DNA from: Hysterangium stoloniferum
Taxonomy: Eukaryota > Basidiomycota > Agaricomycetes > Hysterangiales > Hysterangiaceae
Direction of reading: 5' to 3'
Assembly: GCA_015178975.1 (NCBI GenBank)
Contig: WHVD01000120.1
Coordinates: forward strand, 124,001 to 188,000
Length of the DNA stretch: 64,000 bases
Numbering within the stretch: position 1 is the stretch's first letter; each line of letters starts with the position of its first letter. Below, piece by piece: positions 33,790-44,777 of the stretch. The notes below the pieces were generated by a model. The model was not told the origin of the DNA. It ran no database searches and saw nothing but the letters and a program-made list of their open reading frames with translations. Both the position numbers and the translations under genes were made by a program.

Positions 33790-35061
33790 CACCGGAAAAA
33801 CCCCTCTCTCCAAAATATTTTAGGATCCATTGTAGAGCCTTATCTTATATAAACTTTAATAATCTCTATTGGATCCTTGTAAGATTTAAAATTGGTTAAG
33901 GATCCAAAAGGTAGGTGGAGGGTGATCAGGTGTACATAGGATCTTTTAAGTATCAACCATATCATTAAATATAAACTCCTTCAAATTTGTATAGTCCAGT
34001 GGGATTCTGTATCCCTTTATATTTCCTGTGACTTGTCAGAGGGTGATCCAATTAAAAATCCACAAAACTCCTGGATGTGGTTGCAGGATTTAACATCACA
34101 TAGAACATGTGCATAATCAATCAACTTAAAATCCCATTCACATCCCTGAATTTGATGGAATTACAAAATGATATAGAATCTGTTAGATGGTCCACAATTG
34201 AGTTAAACACTCCTTTGTTCCAACATGCAGAGAACAAAGGGAGTTTATATTGGAACACAGCACCAGGAAAAACCCTTGCTCCAAACCTTTTTAGGATCCT
34301 CAGTAGAAGCGTATTTTATGTAAACTCTGCCAATCACTCATCGGCTCCTTAAATGATTTAAAGTTGGTTAAGGATCCAACATGTGATTGGCAGGTTTAGA
34401 ATCCAATGAACTTTTCCATCCTTAAAAGGTCCATAATGGAGTTAAAATTGGTTAAGGATCTAACATGTGATTGCAGGGTTTAGAATCCAATAAACCTTAT
34501 GATCCTAAAAAGATCCCTAATCAATTTGAACTCTTATAAGGATTCAATGGATGACTATTGGAGTTTAGATAAAATACAGCTCTACTAAGGATCCTAAATT
34601 TTTTTGGAGAGGGAGGTTATCCCAGTGAACAGAGAGTTTAACTCAATTGTGGACCATCTAACAGATTCTATATCATTTTGTAATTCCATCAAATTCAGGG
34701 ATGTGAATGGGATTTTAAATTGATTGATTATGCACATGTTCTATGTGATGTTAAATCCTGAAACCACATCCAGGAGTTTTGTGGATTTTTAATTGGATCA
34801 CCCTCTGACAAGTCACAGGAAATATAAAGGGATACAGAAGCCCACTGGACTATACAAATTTGGAGGAGTTTATATTTAATGATATGGGTGATGCTTAAAG
34901 ATCCTTTGTACACCTGATCACCCTCCACCTACCTTTTGGATCCTTAACTAATTTTAAATCTTATAAGTATCCAATAGAGACTATTGGAGTCTATATAAGA
35001 TAAGGCTCTACTATGGATCCTAGAATCTTTTGGAGAGAGGGGGAGAGGGGTTTCCCCAGTG
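33790..35061. mobile_element. Foldback DNA element with long inverted arms
   Basis: Ends CACCGGAAAAACCCCTCTCTCC and, reversed, CACTGGGGAAACCCCTCTC; the arms stay complementary for about 350-450 bp inward (for instance the stretch around TCCACAATTGAGTTAAAC at 34,192 and its complement at 34,637). Many GGATCC hexamers lie in both arms. It is inserted between A copy 7 and the following module B, whose sequence resumes with TCACAAGAATGGAAAGAG. No clear target duplication. Non-coding, so mobilised in trans if at all. Confidence 0.7.
34261..34627. mobile_element. Nested smaller copy of the foldback element
   Basis: Begins CACCAGGAAAAACCCTTGCTCC and ends GGTTATCCCAGTG, the same terminal pattern as the outer element, and lies in its loop. 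Flanks AACACAG and AACAGAG are similar but not a clean duplication. Confidence 0.6.
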
Positions 35062-35631
35062 TCACAAGAATGGAAAGAGAACTGTTGACAAGGTTCATCA
35101 GGATTCTTCTACTTCTGTGAGACACCACTTTGTATGTAGTTCAAATTTCCAATTAATAATGGTCTATGAAGTCACTGGAAATGGCCTGGGATCCAAAGTA
35201 CTGATAGCCGAGATGAGCTTTAAACACCAAGAGTCTTGAATATTATATGATAAACTGTAAATACATAAACTGAAAAAGAAAAAAGCTGTGATGTAAATAT
35301 ATACAAAACTGATCTGATCTCTGGATCTGAAGATCGACAATGGACTTTGAAACAATACTTCATGGTCATACAAACATCAGTGAGAGAACATTTTCTTTCT
35401 ATTCTTCTGGTGATGCAACACAAAGTTCCCAACTGGTGTGCCCCAGTTCTGGACCCTCTGGATTTCTCCTCCATCTCATGTATGGTATTTTCCAATAAAA
35501 TGGACATCTTACTGTCATCCATGCAGTAGCTTCATCCCGGTCTGATCTAATGTAACCAGTAAACATTGTTGTGAGAACCATGTATATTGGACAAGCTTGA
35601 AACTCAGACTTTCTCCCTAATGATCTTGTAG
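35062..35631 (-). repeat. Module B copy, first half (interrupted)
   Basis: Module B sequence (minus frame VCMTMKYCFKVHCR, RRIERKCSLTDVC) that breaks at the TA in front of the pogo element and continues at 48,131 with CCTGAACAATTTTTG and then the B outer part (GAAAAAAGAATTTTCTGCCAGCTTCTC). The pogo insertion therefore hit an existing unit of the array. Confidence 0.6.
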
Positions 35632-35633
35632 TA

Positions 35634-35659
35634 CAGTTGAACCCCTCTTAACCCATACC
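35634..35659. repeat. pogo left terminal inverted repeat
   Basis: 26 bp, identical to the reverse complement of 48,103-48,128. Preceded by TA. The following 60 bp contain three more copies of a TATGGGTTAT/GGGGTTATGGG motif. Confidence 0.9.
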
Positions 35660-35827
35660 CCTTGGTGGATGGCCCAAGGTATGGGTTATGAGGGGTTATG
35701 GGTTTGGAGAGGTATGCTAAAAATAGTCTCAAAAATGGTGGAAAATTTGTAAAAAATCTTTGAAAGGATTATAGAATTATGTTAAACTACGTTACTGCAA
35801 CAAGTTAGACTAAGGTGTGTGATCCAT

Positions 35828-38531
35828 CTATGATTTCTGAAAGAAGTCAGTTATAACAGTTTCTTTCAGACTCGTCGTTGCTTCGAGGTGGAGCTGCCAT
35901 TTGAATGTGCCCAGAATTGCTTCGAATTTGCGTGTGATGGGGTCATTCCTGTCATCAATGTACCTGTTGATGGTGGATACTGCCTTGAGAACATCACACC
36001 AGGTGGGGTGAGGTTCAATGGGTATATCCTCATCAACATTGTCTCCACCATTTATCTCGATTTTCTCGTGTGCCACAATTGAATCAATAACAGACTGATA
36101 GATTTCCTTGTCCGATGCCTCCATCAAGGCATGAGATTCACCAGCTGGGTTGAGAAGAGATTCAACATCCATTCGATTCTTCATCTGGAGTGCCCCTGTA
36201 GCAACCAAATCATTGAGTGCAGCCTCAACTTGCTTTTCAGTGTGGGCAACTGGATACATTTGGGACTTGGAGGAAGGATCATTGAGGAGTGAAGTAATTG
36301 GAATTAAAGGGTGAGACAAAGTGGGATTTATTTCAGGCAAGATTCCTGCTTTGCACCAGCAATTGCAAATGGTCGTTGTGTCGACATCATGCCAAGAAGC
36401 ATCTGCTATTTGCATTGCTTGCAACTGATTGATGTCATAGATTTGAGCCAGTGTTATACCTTCGTCATAACGATCAACAGCCTGTTGAATGAACCTGGTA
36501 CGGTAGTGGGCTTTAAAGCATCTGATGATACCTTGGTCATTTGGTTGGACATGTGCAGTGAGGTTTGGCTCGAAGTTTTCAACTCGGATATTTTGAAGGT
36601 TGGTAGGAACAATGTGGCCAGAAAATTTATCTTGAAAAAGAAGTATTTTTCGATTTTTGTCTCCAAGTTCGTGATCCCACTGCTGAATCCAGTCTTGATA
36701 GAGTTGTGCAGTCATCCAAGCTTTTGCATTATTTTGGTAGTAAAACCCCAATTGGATTCCGGTCTTCTTGTTGAAAGCTCGTAGCTCTGCTGCTTCCCCA
36801 ACGATGAAAGCTGGGAGTTTCTCAGACCTGTCGGCATTTGTTGTGAATGTGTATGTCAACCTGAACTTTTTGCTTTTGACTCCTGATTGTTTATGATCTG
36901 ACAGGCCTCTGTCTGGTACAAGTCTATGCATTGGAGTCAGATATGGAGGTAGAAATAAGGAAATAGGTATGTACCCATAAACAAGACCTGTTTCATCCAT
37001 GTCATCCATGTTAAAGATATCACGACGCTCATATTTGTACTTTATAATAAGCTCTTGAATCCATTTTCGCTCCCTCTCCTCCAGTGTCAGCATGTGCTGA
37101 TGCGGCTTCCCCATGTCTCTTCATCTCCTTCAAGCCATTCCTGTCCTTGAAATGTGCCAACCAACCATTGCTCAATGTCAGTCTCTCATCTTCAGGAATA
37201 CCCACCAAGTCTGCAAACTGGTTCCATTTCTGGCGAAGGACTTCCCCAGTAAGCAGAATTTCATCACCCATGGCCTTCAAAACCCATAAATACATCATTT
37301 CAAAAACCTCTGGATTGGTACGACCTGTTCCCGGATGTTTCAATATCCGACTTCCAATCTCCGACTACAGAACATCAAAGTTACCGTATCATCTGCATTC
37401 TTCTCTTGTTCCACATTTGGTAATTTGTCCATTGACAAGTATTCACTCATTTGTTGTTATATTCCCATTTCGGAATATTGTCTCCCTAATATGTCTTATT
37501 GTATTTCTGTTTTAAGAACACTTCCGTTTCCGTCTTATTATGGTCTTAGTTTGTAGTACAATAACGAGTAGACTTATATTAGTTTCCGTGAATTTGTACT
37601 TTACCTTAGATCTGATATCGACTTAGTTTCTTATTCCTCCTCCCGTCTTTCTGTATGCTCGATATTCGGAACTCTTCGGAACTCTGAATATCCGTATCTT
37701 CCATCGTAAGCCTTAGCCTTACTTCCGAAATTAAGGACTTTGAGCGTTTGCGTAGAGGCGCAGCACATAAGCTGAAGCCGACGTCCTGACCCTATCCACT
37801 AGTTTCCGACTTCCTGGTGACTTTCCAATAGTTCCAGAATAAGTTCCCGACACGGCACTTAACACGGATGCTCAGTCTGTTGAGCTCATTTCATCATCTG
37901 GTCACTTTGGTGGTTTGCCTGTTCCCAAAGCCCATGCCATTTTGTTTCTTCTTTGATCCATGCTGAGACTAATGGCTGTTTGATCTTAAGGTTTGGGTAG
38001 ATTGGATTGAAATGCTGAGCCATCTTTGATTGGTTTTGGCCATTTTTGTGGTGCCAATCAAGGATTTCTATGCGCTGAGCCAATGTAGCATTTTCTTTCT
38101 TTGTAAAAGTATGAGCAGTGACTGGCTTATCAGATTTCTTCTTAGGTGCTTTAGGTCCTTTCTCGTATATGGAATCTTCACAGAGTTATTAGTAATTTGC
38201 TTTTCTCAGGCATTAAAAAAGTTGTACATTTCTGTTTGTTTCCTGCAACCTTCACCAAGTCACCAGCCCACTCCCTCAGCTTCCTCACAATTGCCTTTCC
38301 ATTTTCATCCAAGCATTCAAGCCCTCACTCATAGTCTGAGGCTGACTCCAAGGTGTCAAGAACACATTGCTTATCAATAGTGTTTGCTTCATTGTCCAAC
38401 CAGTGCCCATCTGATGACGAAATGGTTTCTGCCCTAGCTAGCTTTGCACCAAGTTCCTTCTTGTGAGTCTTGATTGTGTCTGTAAATTTAGAAAGCCCTT
38501 TCTTAAGAATTTCAAGTGGTCTAGGAGCCAT
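35828..38531 (-). pseudogene. pogo-type transposase (CENPB HTH plus DDE_1)
   Basis: Reads on the minus strand from ATG 38531. N-terminal region to a TGA at 38,325, where relatives have arginine (SDYE-stop-GLE). A probable 52-nt intron (GTACAAC to GTGAAG, with TACTAAT inside, near 38,215-38,165) restores the frame into KKKSDKPVTAHTFTKKENAT and the first HTH (LAQRIEILDWHHKNGQNQSK). A solo LTR then splits the gene; beyond it comes the second HTH (GWLAHFKDRNGLK). A one-base shift near 37,085 and a 51-nt intron (36,924-36,974) follow, then the DDE domain: NMD-DMDETG (a six-base duplication), LLFQDKFSGH and HVQPNDQGIIRCFKAHY, so three aspartates remain. Ends ITDFFQKS. Two in-frame stops, a frameshift and an insertion make it inactive. 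Confidence 0.85.
37336..37864 (-). mobile_element. Solo LTR inside the pogo transposase
   Basis: A 529-bp segment bounded by TG and CA (minus strand starts TGTTAAGTGCCGTGTCGGGA and ends ATATTGAAACA) and by a 4-bp direct repeat CGGA. Removing it with one repeat joins QQTEHPG to TGRTNPEVFEMM in one frame, the expected continuity of the transposase. A 4-bp rather than 5-bp duplication leaves slight doubt on the exact class. Confidence 0.75.
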
Positions 38532-39436
38532 ACTATCCTTGGATATGGATAATAAAAGCTCAGTAGGTTCAATCAACAAAAAACTATAGATGTGACACAT
38601 TCTATCAGCCATGGACACATATTTCAAACTCAGCTCAATAGGGTTGTCATATTAATATTTTTGAGGGGAAAAAAAATTGTATAAACATTTACTTGGGGGC
38701 TATTCAGTAGGTGCAGTGGTGCATCATTGTGATGAGCTAACAATGATTGATTATTTGACAATAAAATTAAGGGACTACATCTAATTCAGTATGGGTTTTG
38801 TTATGTATTTTTAGCTTTTTTCTGATTTTTAAACAATTTCCCCTAACAAATTGCGAAAACAAATATTCAAATGTAATTATATTGCAACAATTAAATTGTA
38901 CAATATTTGTTTGATTTATCCTGAATTTATACAATTTATTTTGTATTTTTATCTAATAAATTGAGCAAGTTATTGAATTTCTACTTTTTATTCTTTTTTG
39001 ATTAATATGTCGGCGACTCAGCACTTATTCACAACACGTGAGTAATCATGTGATATTCACATGACATTTCAAACTCCAACGCTGACAAAACGCGATGCGA
39101 AATAATCATGCATAATCAAGGTAATATATATATATATTTATATCATTATAATAAAATATTATATTTATAACTAACTAAAAATAAATATAGTAATTATAAT
39201 AATATAAAGACGGCCACCTGTGTTTATTACATGGCACGCTGGAAACTCCTTACAACGAGTGATAGCCGTCACAGCAAGTGACAGTTGTCACAAGGGCGCG
39301 CGACTGTCACAACATGTGACAGTCACAAGATGCGAAGAATGTCATGTGCACCCACAGGTGCAAGAGCATTATATAATCATATATGCTATTACAGCAAAAA
39401 CCGGAAATCTCTGGAACATTCCAGTGGCTGCCAAAG
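38532..39436. other. Internal pogo sequence left of the gypsy insertion
   Basis: AT-rich, with no gene. It includes TATATATATATTTATATCATTATA (about 39,126) and a cluster of GTCAC/GTGAC motifs at 39,257-39,328. Confidence 0.5.
39257..39328. promoter_or_regulatory. Cluster of six GTCAC/GTGAC motifs
   Basis: Within 72 bp the pentamer GTCAC or its complement GTGAC occurs six times (or with one mismatch), in both orientations, partly as palindromes (GTGACAGTTGTCAC, CTGTCACAACATGTGACAG). Such spacing is typical of multi-site protein binding; the binder is unknown. Confidence 0.4.
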
Positions 39437-40156
39437 TGTTAAGAACTAGAAACTGACTAATATCGGTGGCTGACAGGGACCGATCGGAAGGACTTGGCTT
39501 CAGCTTATGTGCTGCGCCCTCGCAAATATCCGTAGGATGTCCTTAAATTTCGGGCGGGTGAAGACTAATCCTAGTGAGTACCTTTCGGCGTGATACCGAT
39601 CGGAATCGAAGGACAAGTCGAGCGTCGGGCCAAGGGGTCGGGGCCAGGAGTCGGCGAGCGCACGCGAAGGTGGATGGGGGGATTCTTAGTATGAGACTGA
39701 TACAGGTGTATGGGGGTATTCTGAGTCGATATTCTGATTGCCTAGTAACTACAATTACAGCGGGTTCATATACAAGTAACAGGCGTCTGGAAAATACTAA
39801 TGGGGAGAAGGGCGGAACACGGTATTAACAATAAGCTTGACTAGGAACGGGAAGTTTATGATTAGTTCGGAAGCCGATGATAACCGAGAGCGGGATTACG
39901 GTAAAAGGAAATGGTTCGAGGACTACAAATATAGATAGACATATGCGAAACATAAGATTGAACGGATCAACATAATAAAGGGGACGTATCAAAGTTTGAC
40001 CAGACAATAAGAGTTATTTGACGTGGGCGTAAATGGAGTTTGATCTTCGCGAAACATTCGTCAGCTTCGGGGCCGATGGTTTCCGAGAGGATGACTTGAA
40101 ACGTTGACAAGTGGCGATAACCTCGGGGCCGATAGGGTTGTGACACGGTCGTAACA
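39437..40156 (-). repeat. gypsy 3' LTR
   Basis: 720 bp, starting (minus sense) TGTTACGACC and ending CTTAACA. Seven differences from the other LTR, all transitions, five in CpG/TpG/CpA context. Confidence 0.95.
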
Positions 40157-40160
40157 GTAT

Positions 40161-40170
40161 CTCCCCTTTT
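40161..40170 (-). promoter_or_regulatory. gypsy polypurine tract
   Basis: Minus-strand AAAAGGGGAG, four bases from the 3' LTR, in the position of the plus-strand primer site of LTR retrotransposons. Confidence 0.75.
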
Positions 40171-40270
40171 GGCCGAAATCCCAAGGAGGCCGAAAATCTA
40201 GATCCCGTACGTAAAAACTTGTCGGGTACGGCTGGGTGTGTCAAACATCATGTGACTCGGCAAAAGTTTG

Positions 40271-40280
40271 CATATAAAAG
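40271..40280 (+). promoter_or_regulatory. TATA box of the antisense gene
   Basis: CATATAAAAG ends 50 bp before the ATG at 40,330, on the strand opposite to the retrotransposon genes. A pyrimidine-rich stretch (CCACTTCCCTTCCTTTAACC) follows, a common fungal start-site context. Confidence 0.6.
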
Positions 40281-40329
40281 TTTGAGAGTTCCTGGCGCTT
40301 GAAATTCCACTTCCCTTCCTTTAACCATC

Positions 40330-41269
40330 ATGACCATAGGCTCGGGGTCAAAGCCCTTCCCGGTTAGGTTAACAGTTGCGCCCATGTCGGCGCCGAGTGG
40401 TACGGCGAACGCGAAGGAGCGTCGGCGTATACTCGAGCAGAAGAAAAAGGCGCGTGAAGAGGAGGAGCAGAAAGAGAAGGAGGAATTGGCGGCCATCGAG
40501 GCCGAGGAAAAGAAACAGGCGGCAGAAGAGGCCGCGCGCAAGCACTGGGAAGCAGTGCTTGCAAAGAACAAGCAGCAGGAGGCCGATCGGGCGCGGGAGG
40601 AGGCGGCGAAAAAGAAGCGGGAGGGAAAAGTGAGTCGGCTCTGGTGTCTTTTGCGAACCTTACTGACAATATCTGTCAGCGCAAGGCTGCAACGCCTTTG
40701 GAGTCCGATGACGAAGAGGGAGAGGAGGACGAGGAGGATGCACCGGGGCCGTCGAGCCCCAAGGTGGGTTCGGTTTCCTAAAAAAAACTTCCTAAATAAT
40801 TTTTTTTCTATAGAAACAAAAGCAGGTCCCCAAGGTGGGGCCTGAAAATGACCCCAAGTGCAATCGGTGCACGAAACGGGGTCGAACCTGTCATCCCCGG
40901 ACCAATGGTCGGGGCCGCACTTGTCAAGAGTGCGCTGATCAGAAGCTTGGGTGTGTTTTCCCGGGGGCCGATGGCTCATTCCAGGAGCGACAGGCCGATG
41001 CTCTAGAAGAGCAAAACCGCCTCATGCGGACCTACTTCTCGGAGATGAGTCGGTACCGATATGAGATGTTGCAACAACAAGGGCTCATAACTGAGCAATT
41101 GCGACTCTTGGGCATCAGGCTGGAGAAACAAACCAGTGTTATCGAGTCTCTCGGTGGTCAACTTGAGCAGTATTTGGAAGTCTCGAGTTGCGGTGGGCAT
41201 GAAATTGGGGTTTCGGAGAAGGTCGGTGGTGTGGTATCGGTGGCTGTATGTGATCCGGTATATTGTTAG
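40330..41269 (+). CDS. Antisense three-exon Zn2Cys6 cluster protein carried by the gypsy element
   Basis: Exons 40330-40629, 40680-40763 and 40814-41269 join in one frame across two 50-nt introns (GTGAGT to TGTCAG; GTGGGT to CTATAG), giving 279 residues. Residues about 28-100 form a highly charged E/K/R-rich coiled coil; exon 2 is acidic (SDDEEGEEDEED); exon 3 has six cysteines spaced C-x2-C-x6-C-x10-C-x2-C-x6-C, the exact pattern of fungal Zn2Cys6 DNA-binding clusters, followed by a second coiled coil (QADALEEQNRLMRTYFSEMS). It has its own TATA box and ends tail-to-tail with pol, overlapping its last 131 bp. No stops or shifts, unlike pol. Possible roles: regulator of element transcription, Gag-like nucleic acid binder or self-limiting factor. 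Function is not known from the sequence. Confidence 0.8.
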
Positions 41270-42213
41270 GAACACAAGGTTCTAACATAGATACATGAAA
41301 TACCGGGTGCACTGCACGCATGTTGTCGGGGAGCCGAAGCGTCCATGAAAGCGTGCCGGCTTGTGCTATAACTTCAAAAGGACCTAAATATTTTTCAGAG
41401 AGCTTCTTAGAAGGTCTAGTAGTTCGGAAAAACTCGGCTTTAACGAATACTCGGTCTCCGATCTTGAAATCAGGAGGTGGAAGTCGGTTTTTATCCGCAG
41501 ACCGTTGGTATCGTTCTTGAGCCATTGCGATAGTTTTACGAAGTTCTTGATGTAGCTCGTCGAGGTTTGTAACAAAGTCTTGAGCACGGGCGGATGCGAG
41601 ATCGCGTTCCGGGTGGATTGCGATGTTGGGGTTGTAGCCTTTATTTGTGAAGAAAGGCGAAATGCCAGTAGTGGCATTTGGTGCGTTGTTGTATGCGAAT
41701 TCGGCCAGCGGTAGTAGTGATTTCCAATTGTCTTGTTGATAGTTGCAATAGACACGGATGTATTGCTCCAAGGTTTGATTCATGCGTTCGGTTTGTCCAT
41801 CGCCTTCCGGGTGATAGCCCAAAGTGAAATGTAACTTCATGTCTAGTGCTTTTCCGAGTGACCTAAAGAAGTGAGAGACAAACTCGGATCCGCGATCGGA
41901 TGTGACATGCGACGGAACGCCATGCTTGGAGAATACGTGGGTAACGAATAATTCAGCTAACTGTACAGATGTTATCGTGTCATATGTTGGAATGAAAATA
42001 CTTTGCTTTGAGAGCCGATCCACAACAACTAGGATTGCTGTGTGACCTTCGGATGCCGGTAGGTGCTCGATAAAATCCATAGAAATCGAGTTCCAAGGTT
42101 TTTCCGGTATCGGTAATTGTTTGAGTAGGCCATATGGTTTGTGTCGCTGTGATTTAGAGCGTAAACACGTAGTACAGGATTTACAATAGTGCTTAACAAA
42201 ATCTCGGATGCCC

Positions 42214-42307
42214 AATTAGCTCTTTTGAAAAGAAAGCATCAGCAGAATCCTTCAAGAAAGATGCAGATTTTAAGGAAAATTGGGTTATTTTTTTATTTCT
42301 ATTTTTG
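42214..42307. mobile_element. 94-bp AT-rich insertion in pol
   Basis: Splits the family sequence TWP|GIRDFV of pol. Minus-strand borders GCCCAAAAATAG and CTAATTGGGC form an imperfect inverted repeat (GCCCAA/TTGGGC). It lacks GT-AG borders, so it is not a normal intron, and 94 is not a multiple of three, so it shifts the frame. Possibly a very small MITE-like insertion; no second copy was spotted in the window. Confidence 0.6.
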
Positions 42308-44777
42308 GGCCATGTATATTCTCTTCTAATGAGTGAGAGGGTCTTATTGAGGCCGAAATGTCCTGAGATTGGGTGGTCGTGCTTATGTTGTAGGATTCGC
42401 AGCCGAAGGGTGTCGGAATCCGGTACATAAATGCGATTGTCAAGTCGAATGAAACCTTGTGAGTCTAATGACCATCGGGGTTGATCGGGGTCGGACGGGT
42501 TATCGAGGTGTGCTTTGGTGACTGGGTCTAATGGAATTGCCGATAGTATGTCTTGATGTAACTTTTCGGTATCCATAAGGATAACACTTCGCAAGACTGG
42601 ATGAATGAGGTAAGTGGCTCTGATAGACGCGGACAGTTGTTCCGATGAAAACATAGGTTTGAAATTATGCGGGTTAACTGTGGCGTAGTCGCTACTCCCC
42701 TCTTTAGGATAGACGTCCCATCGTCTAGTCATAGCGTCGGGTTTTCCACCAAGGCGGCCGGGACGGAAACGAATTACCATGTTGAAAGCGGAGAGGTATT
42801 CGGACCATCGAGCTTGTCGACGGGTGAGAAGTTTTGTGGTTGAAAAGTAAACTAAATTTTTGTGGTCTGTAATAACATCTACCGGGTGGGTTGAGCCTTC
42901 CAAATAATGTCGCCATGTCTTGAAAGCTTCAAATATTGCGAGTAGTTCCTTATCGTGAACATCATAGTTGAGTTCGGGCGCCGAAAATGTGCGAGACAGA
43001 AAAGCTACTGGGTGTACTTCACCATCGGTGTCCAGAATGGACAATATCGCAGCAAGCGCATAGTCCGAGGCATCGGTTTCCACAATGAGTTGAACGTCGG
43101 GTTTCCAGTGCGACAAAATAGGGGCAGATGTAAAGGCACTTTTCAATTCCTGAAATGCCAATCGGCATTCTTCGGAGAAATTCCACGGGGTGTCTTTGCG
43201 AGTAAGACGAGTGAGCGGAACGGTAATTTTTGAGTAATTGTGAATGAAACGACGATAAAAATTGGCAAAGCCTAAAAAGGACTGAATATCTTTAACCTTT
43301 CGGGGTTCCGGCCAATCTTGAATGACTTGAATTTTAGAGTCATCCATGCGGAGACCGTCGGGTTCCATCATGAAGCCTAAGTATTCAACCGTGTCGACAT
43401 CAAAAGAACATTTTTTACCATTCGCAAAAAGACCATGTTTTCGGAGTCTTCGGAGGACTTCACGGACGTGTTCATCATGAAGTGTAGGGTCTTCGGAGAA
43501 GATGAGGATGTCGTCTAGGTACACAATGACAAAGACGTCAAGTAGGTCGGAAAAGACGTCGTTGATAAAACGTTGAAAGACCGACGGAGCGTTGGTGAGG
43601 CCGAAAGGCATCACTAACCATTCAAAGGAACCATAGCGAGTGCGAAAAGCTGTTTTCCATTCGTTACCTTCAGCGATCCGAACCAAATGATAGGCGTGTT
43701 TGAGATCTATCTTTGTATAAATTCGGGCCTTCCAAGGGGCGTCGAGTAAATCGGAGATTAATGGTAATGGGTACTTGTCTTTTCGAGTAATCGCGTTTAG
43801 TCCTCGAAAGTCAATGCAAAGTCGAAGGGAACCGTCTTTTTTCCGAACGAATAGGACAGGGGCTCCATAGGGAGACTTTGAGGGTCGGATAAAACCTATA
43901 GCCAAATGTTCATCCAAGAAATCTCGGATAGCCGATAATTCGGACTGCGAGAGAGGATAAACCGGGCCTAGGGGCGGATGTGAACCATCTTCAATATCAA
44001 TTTTCAAATCGTAAGGCCTGTGAGGGGCGAGTCGATCGGCTTTTTGTTTACTGAAGACATCTGCAAATTCATGGTATTTTTTAGGAACACCTTCTAAATC
44101 TGCGATCGGTTCAGTCACCGGGGATGCGAAGCGACCAGTGACTTCGTCAACTTTAAGATTGACTGTAAATGCTCAGGAGCCGTCCAACTTGATGGCTCTC
44201 ATAAAAGCTGCGGCGTTTATTAGAGAGATGGGCGGCGGAGAGCTCGGATTTGCCACGGGGGCCGGAGGTGCTGTAGAAGCCATATTTGCCGAAACAGGCG
44301 GAAACGGACCAGTCGTATCGGGTGCCGACGGGGTTCGGAAATGGATACTGCCCAATACCCAATCAATCAACGGATTATAGCGGGTGAGCCAGTTATGTCC
44401 TAGAACCACGGAGCAGCTCGAGTCCAACTGTGTTACAAAAAACGTAACTGTCTGAAAGGTTCCACATGGGAACCGAAGTCGGAGTTCGCAGGCTTGCGAG
44501 ATTACGGAGTTTGAGGTACCATCAAAAAGTCGGAGCGGAATCGGATCTATTGCATAGGTTTTCAACTGATTTTTTCTGGAAAAACTTGTATCTATAAAAC
44601 AATGGGTTGAACCTGAATCTATGAGAGCTCGAAAAGTGAAACTCCCGAGAGGTTCCGAAGTAAGATTTATGAACAAAGAATTAGGATCATACAATGCGGA
44701 TGCGTTAAGATGACAATTTTCCGGTGTGCGAGGAGATTCAACGCAACTCTCCAACCGCACAGAATCCAGAGAGTTGC

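Noticed and set aside
36311-36784. 157-residue + ORF
   Set aside because: Fully inside the DDE domain of the pogo transposase on the other strand; no motif of its own.
40248-40979. 243-residue minus ORF, cysteine/serine-rich
   Set aside because: It is the mirror of the E/K-rich exon 1 of the antisense gene (low-complexity codons open both strands) and starts beyond the pol end with no retroviral motif.
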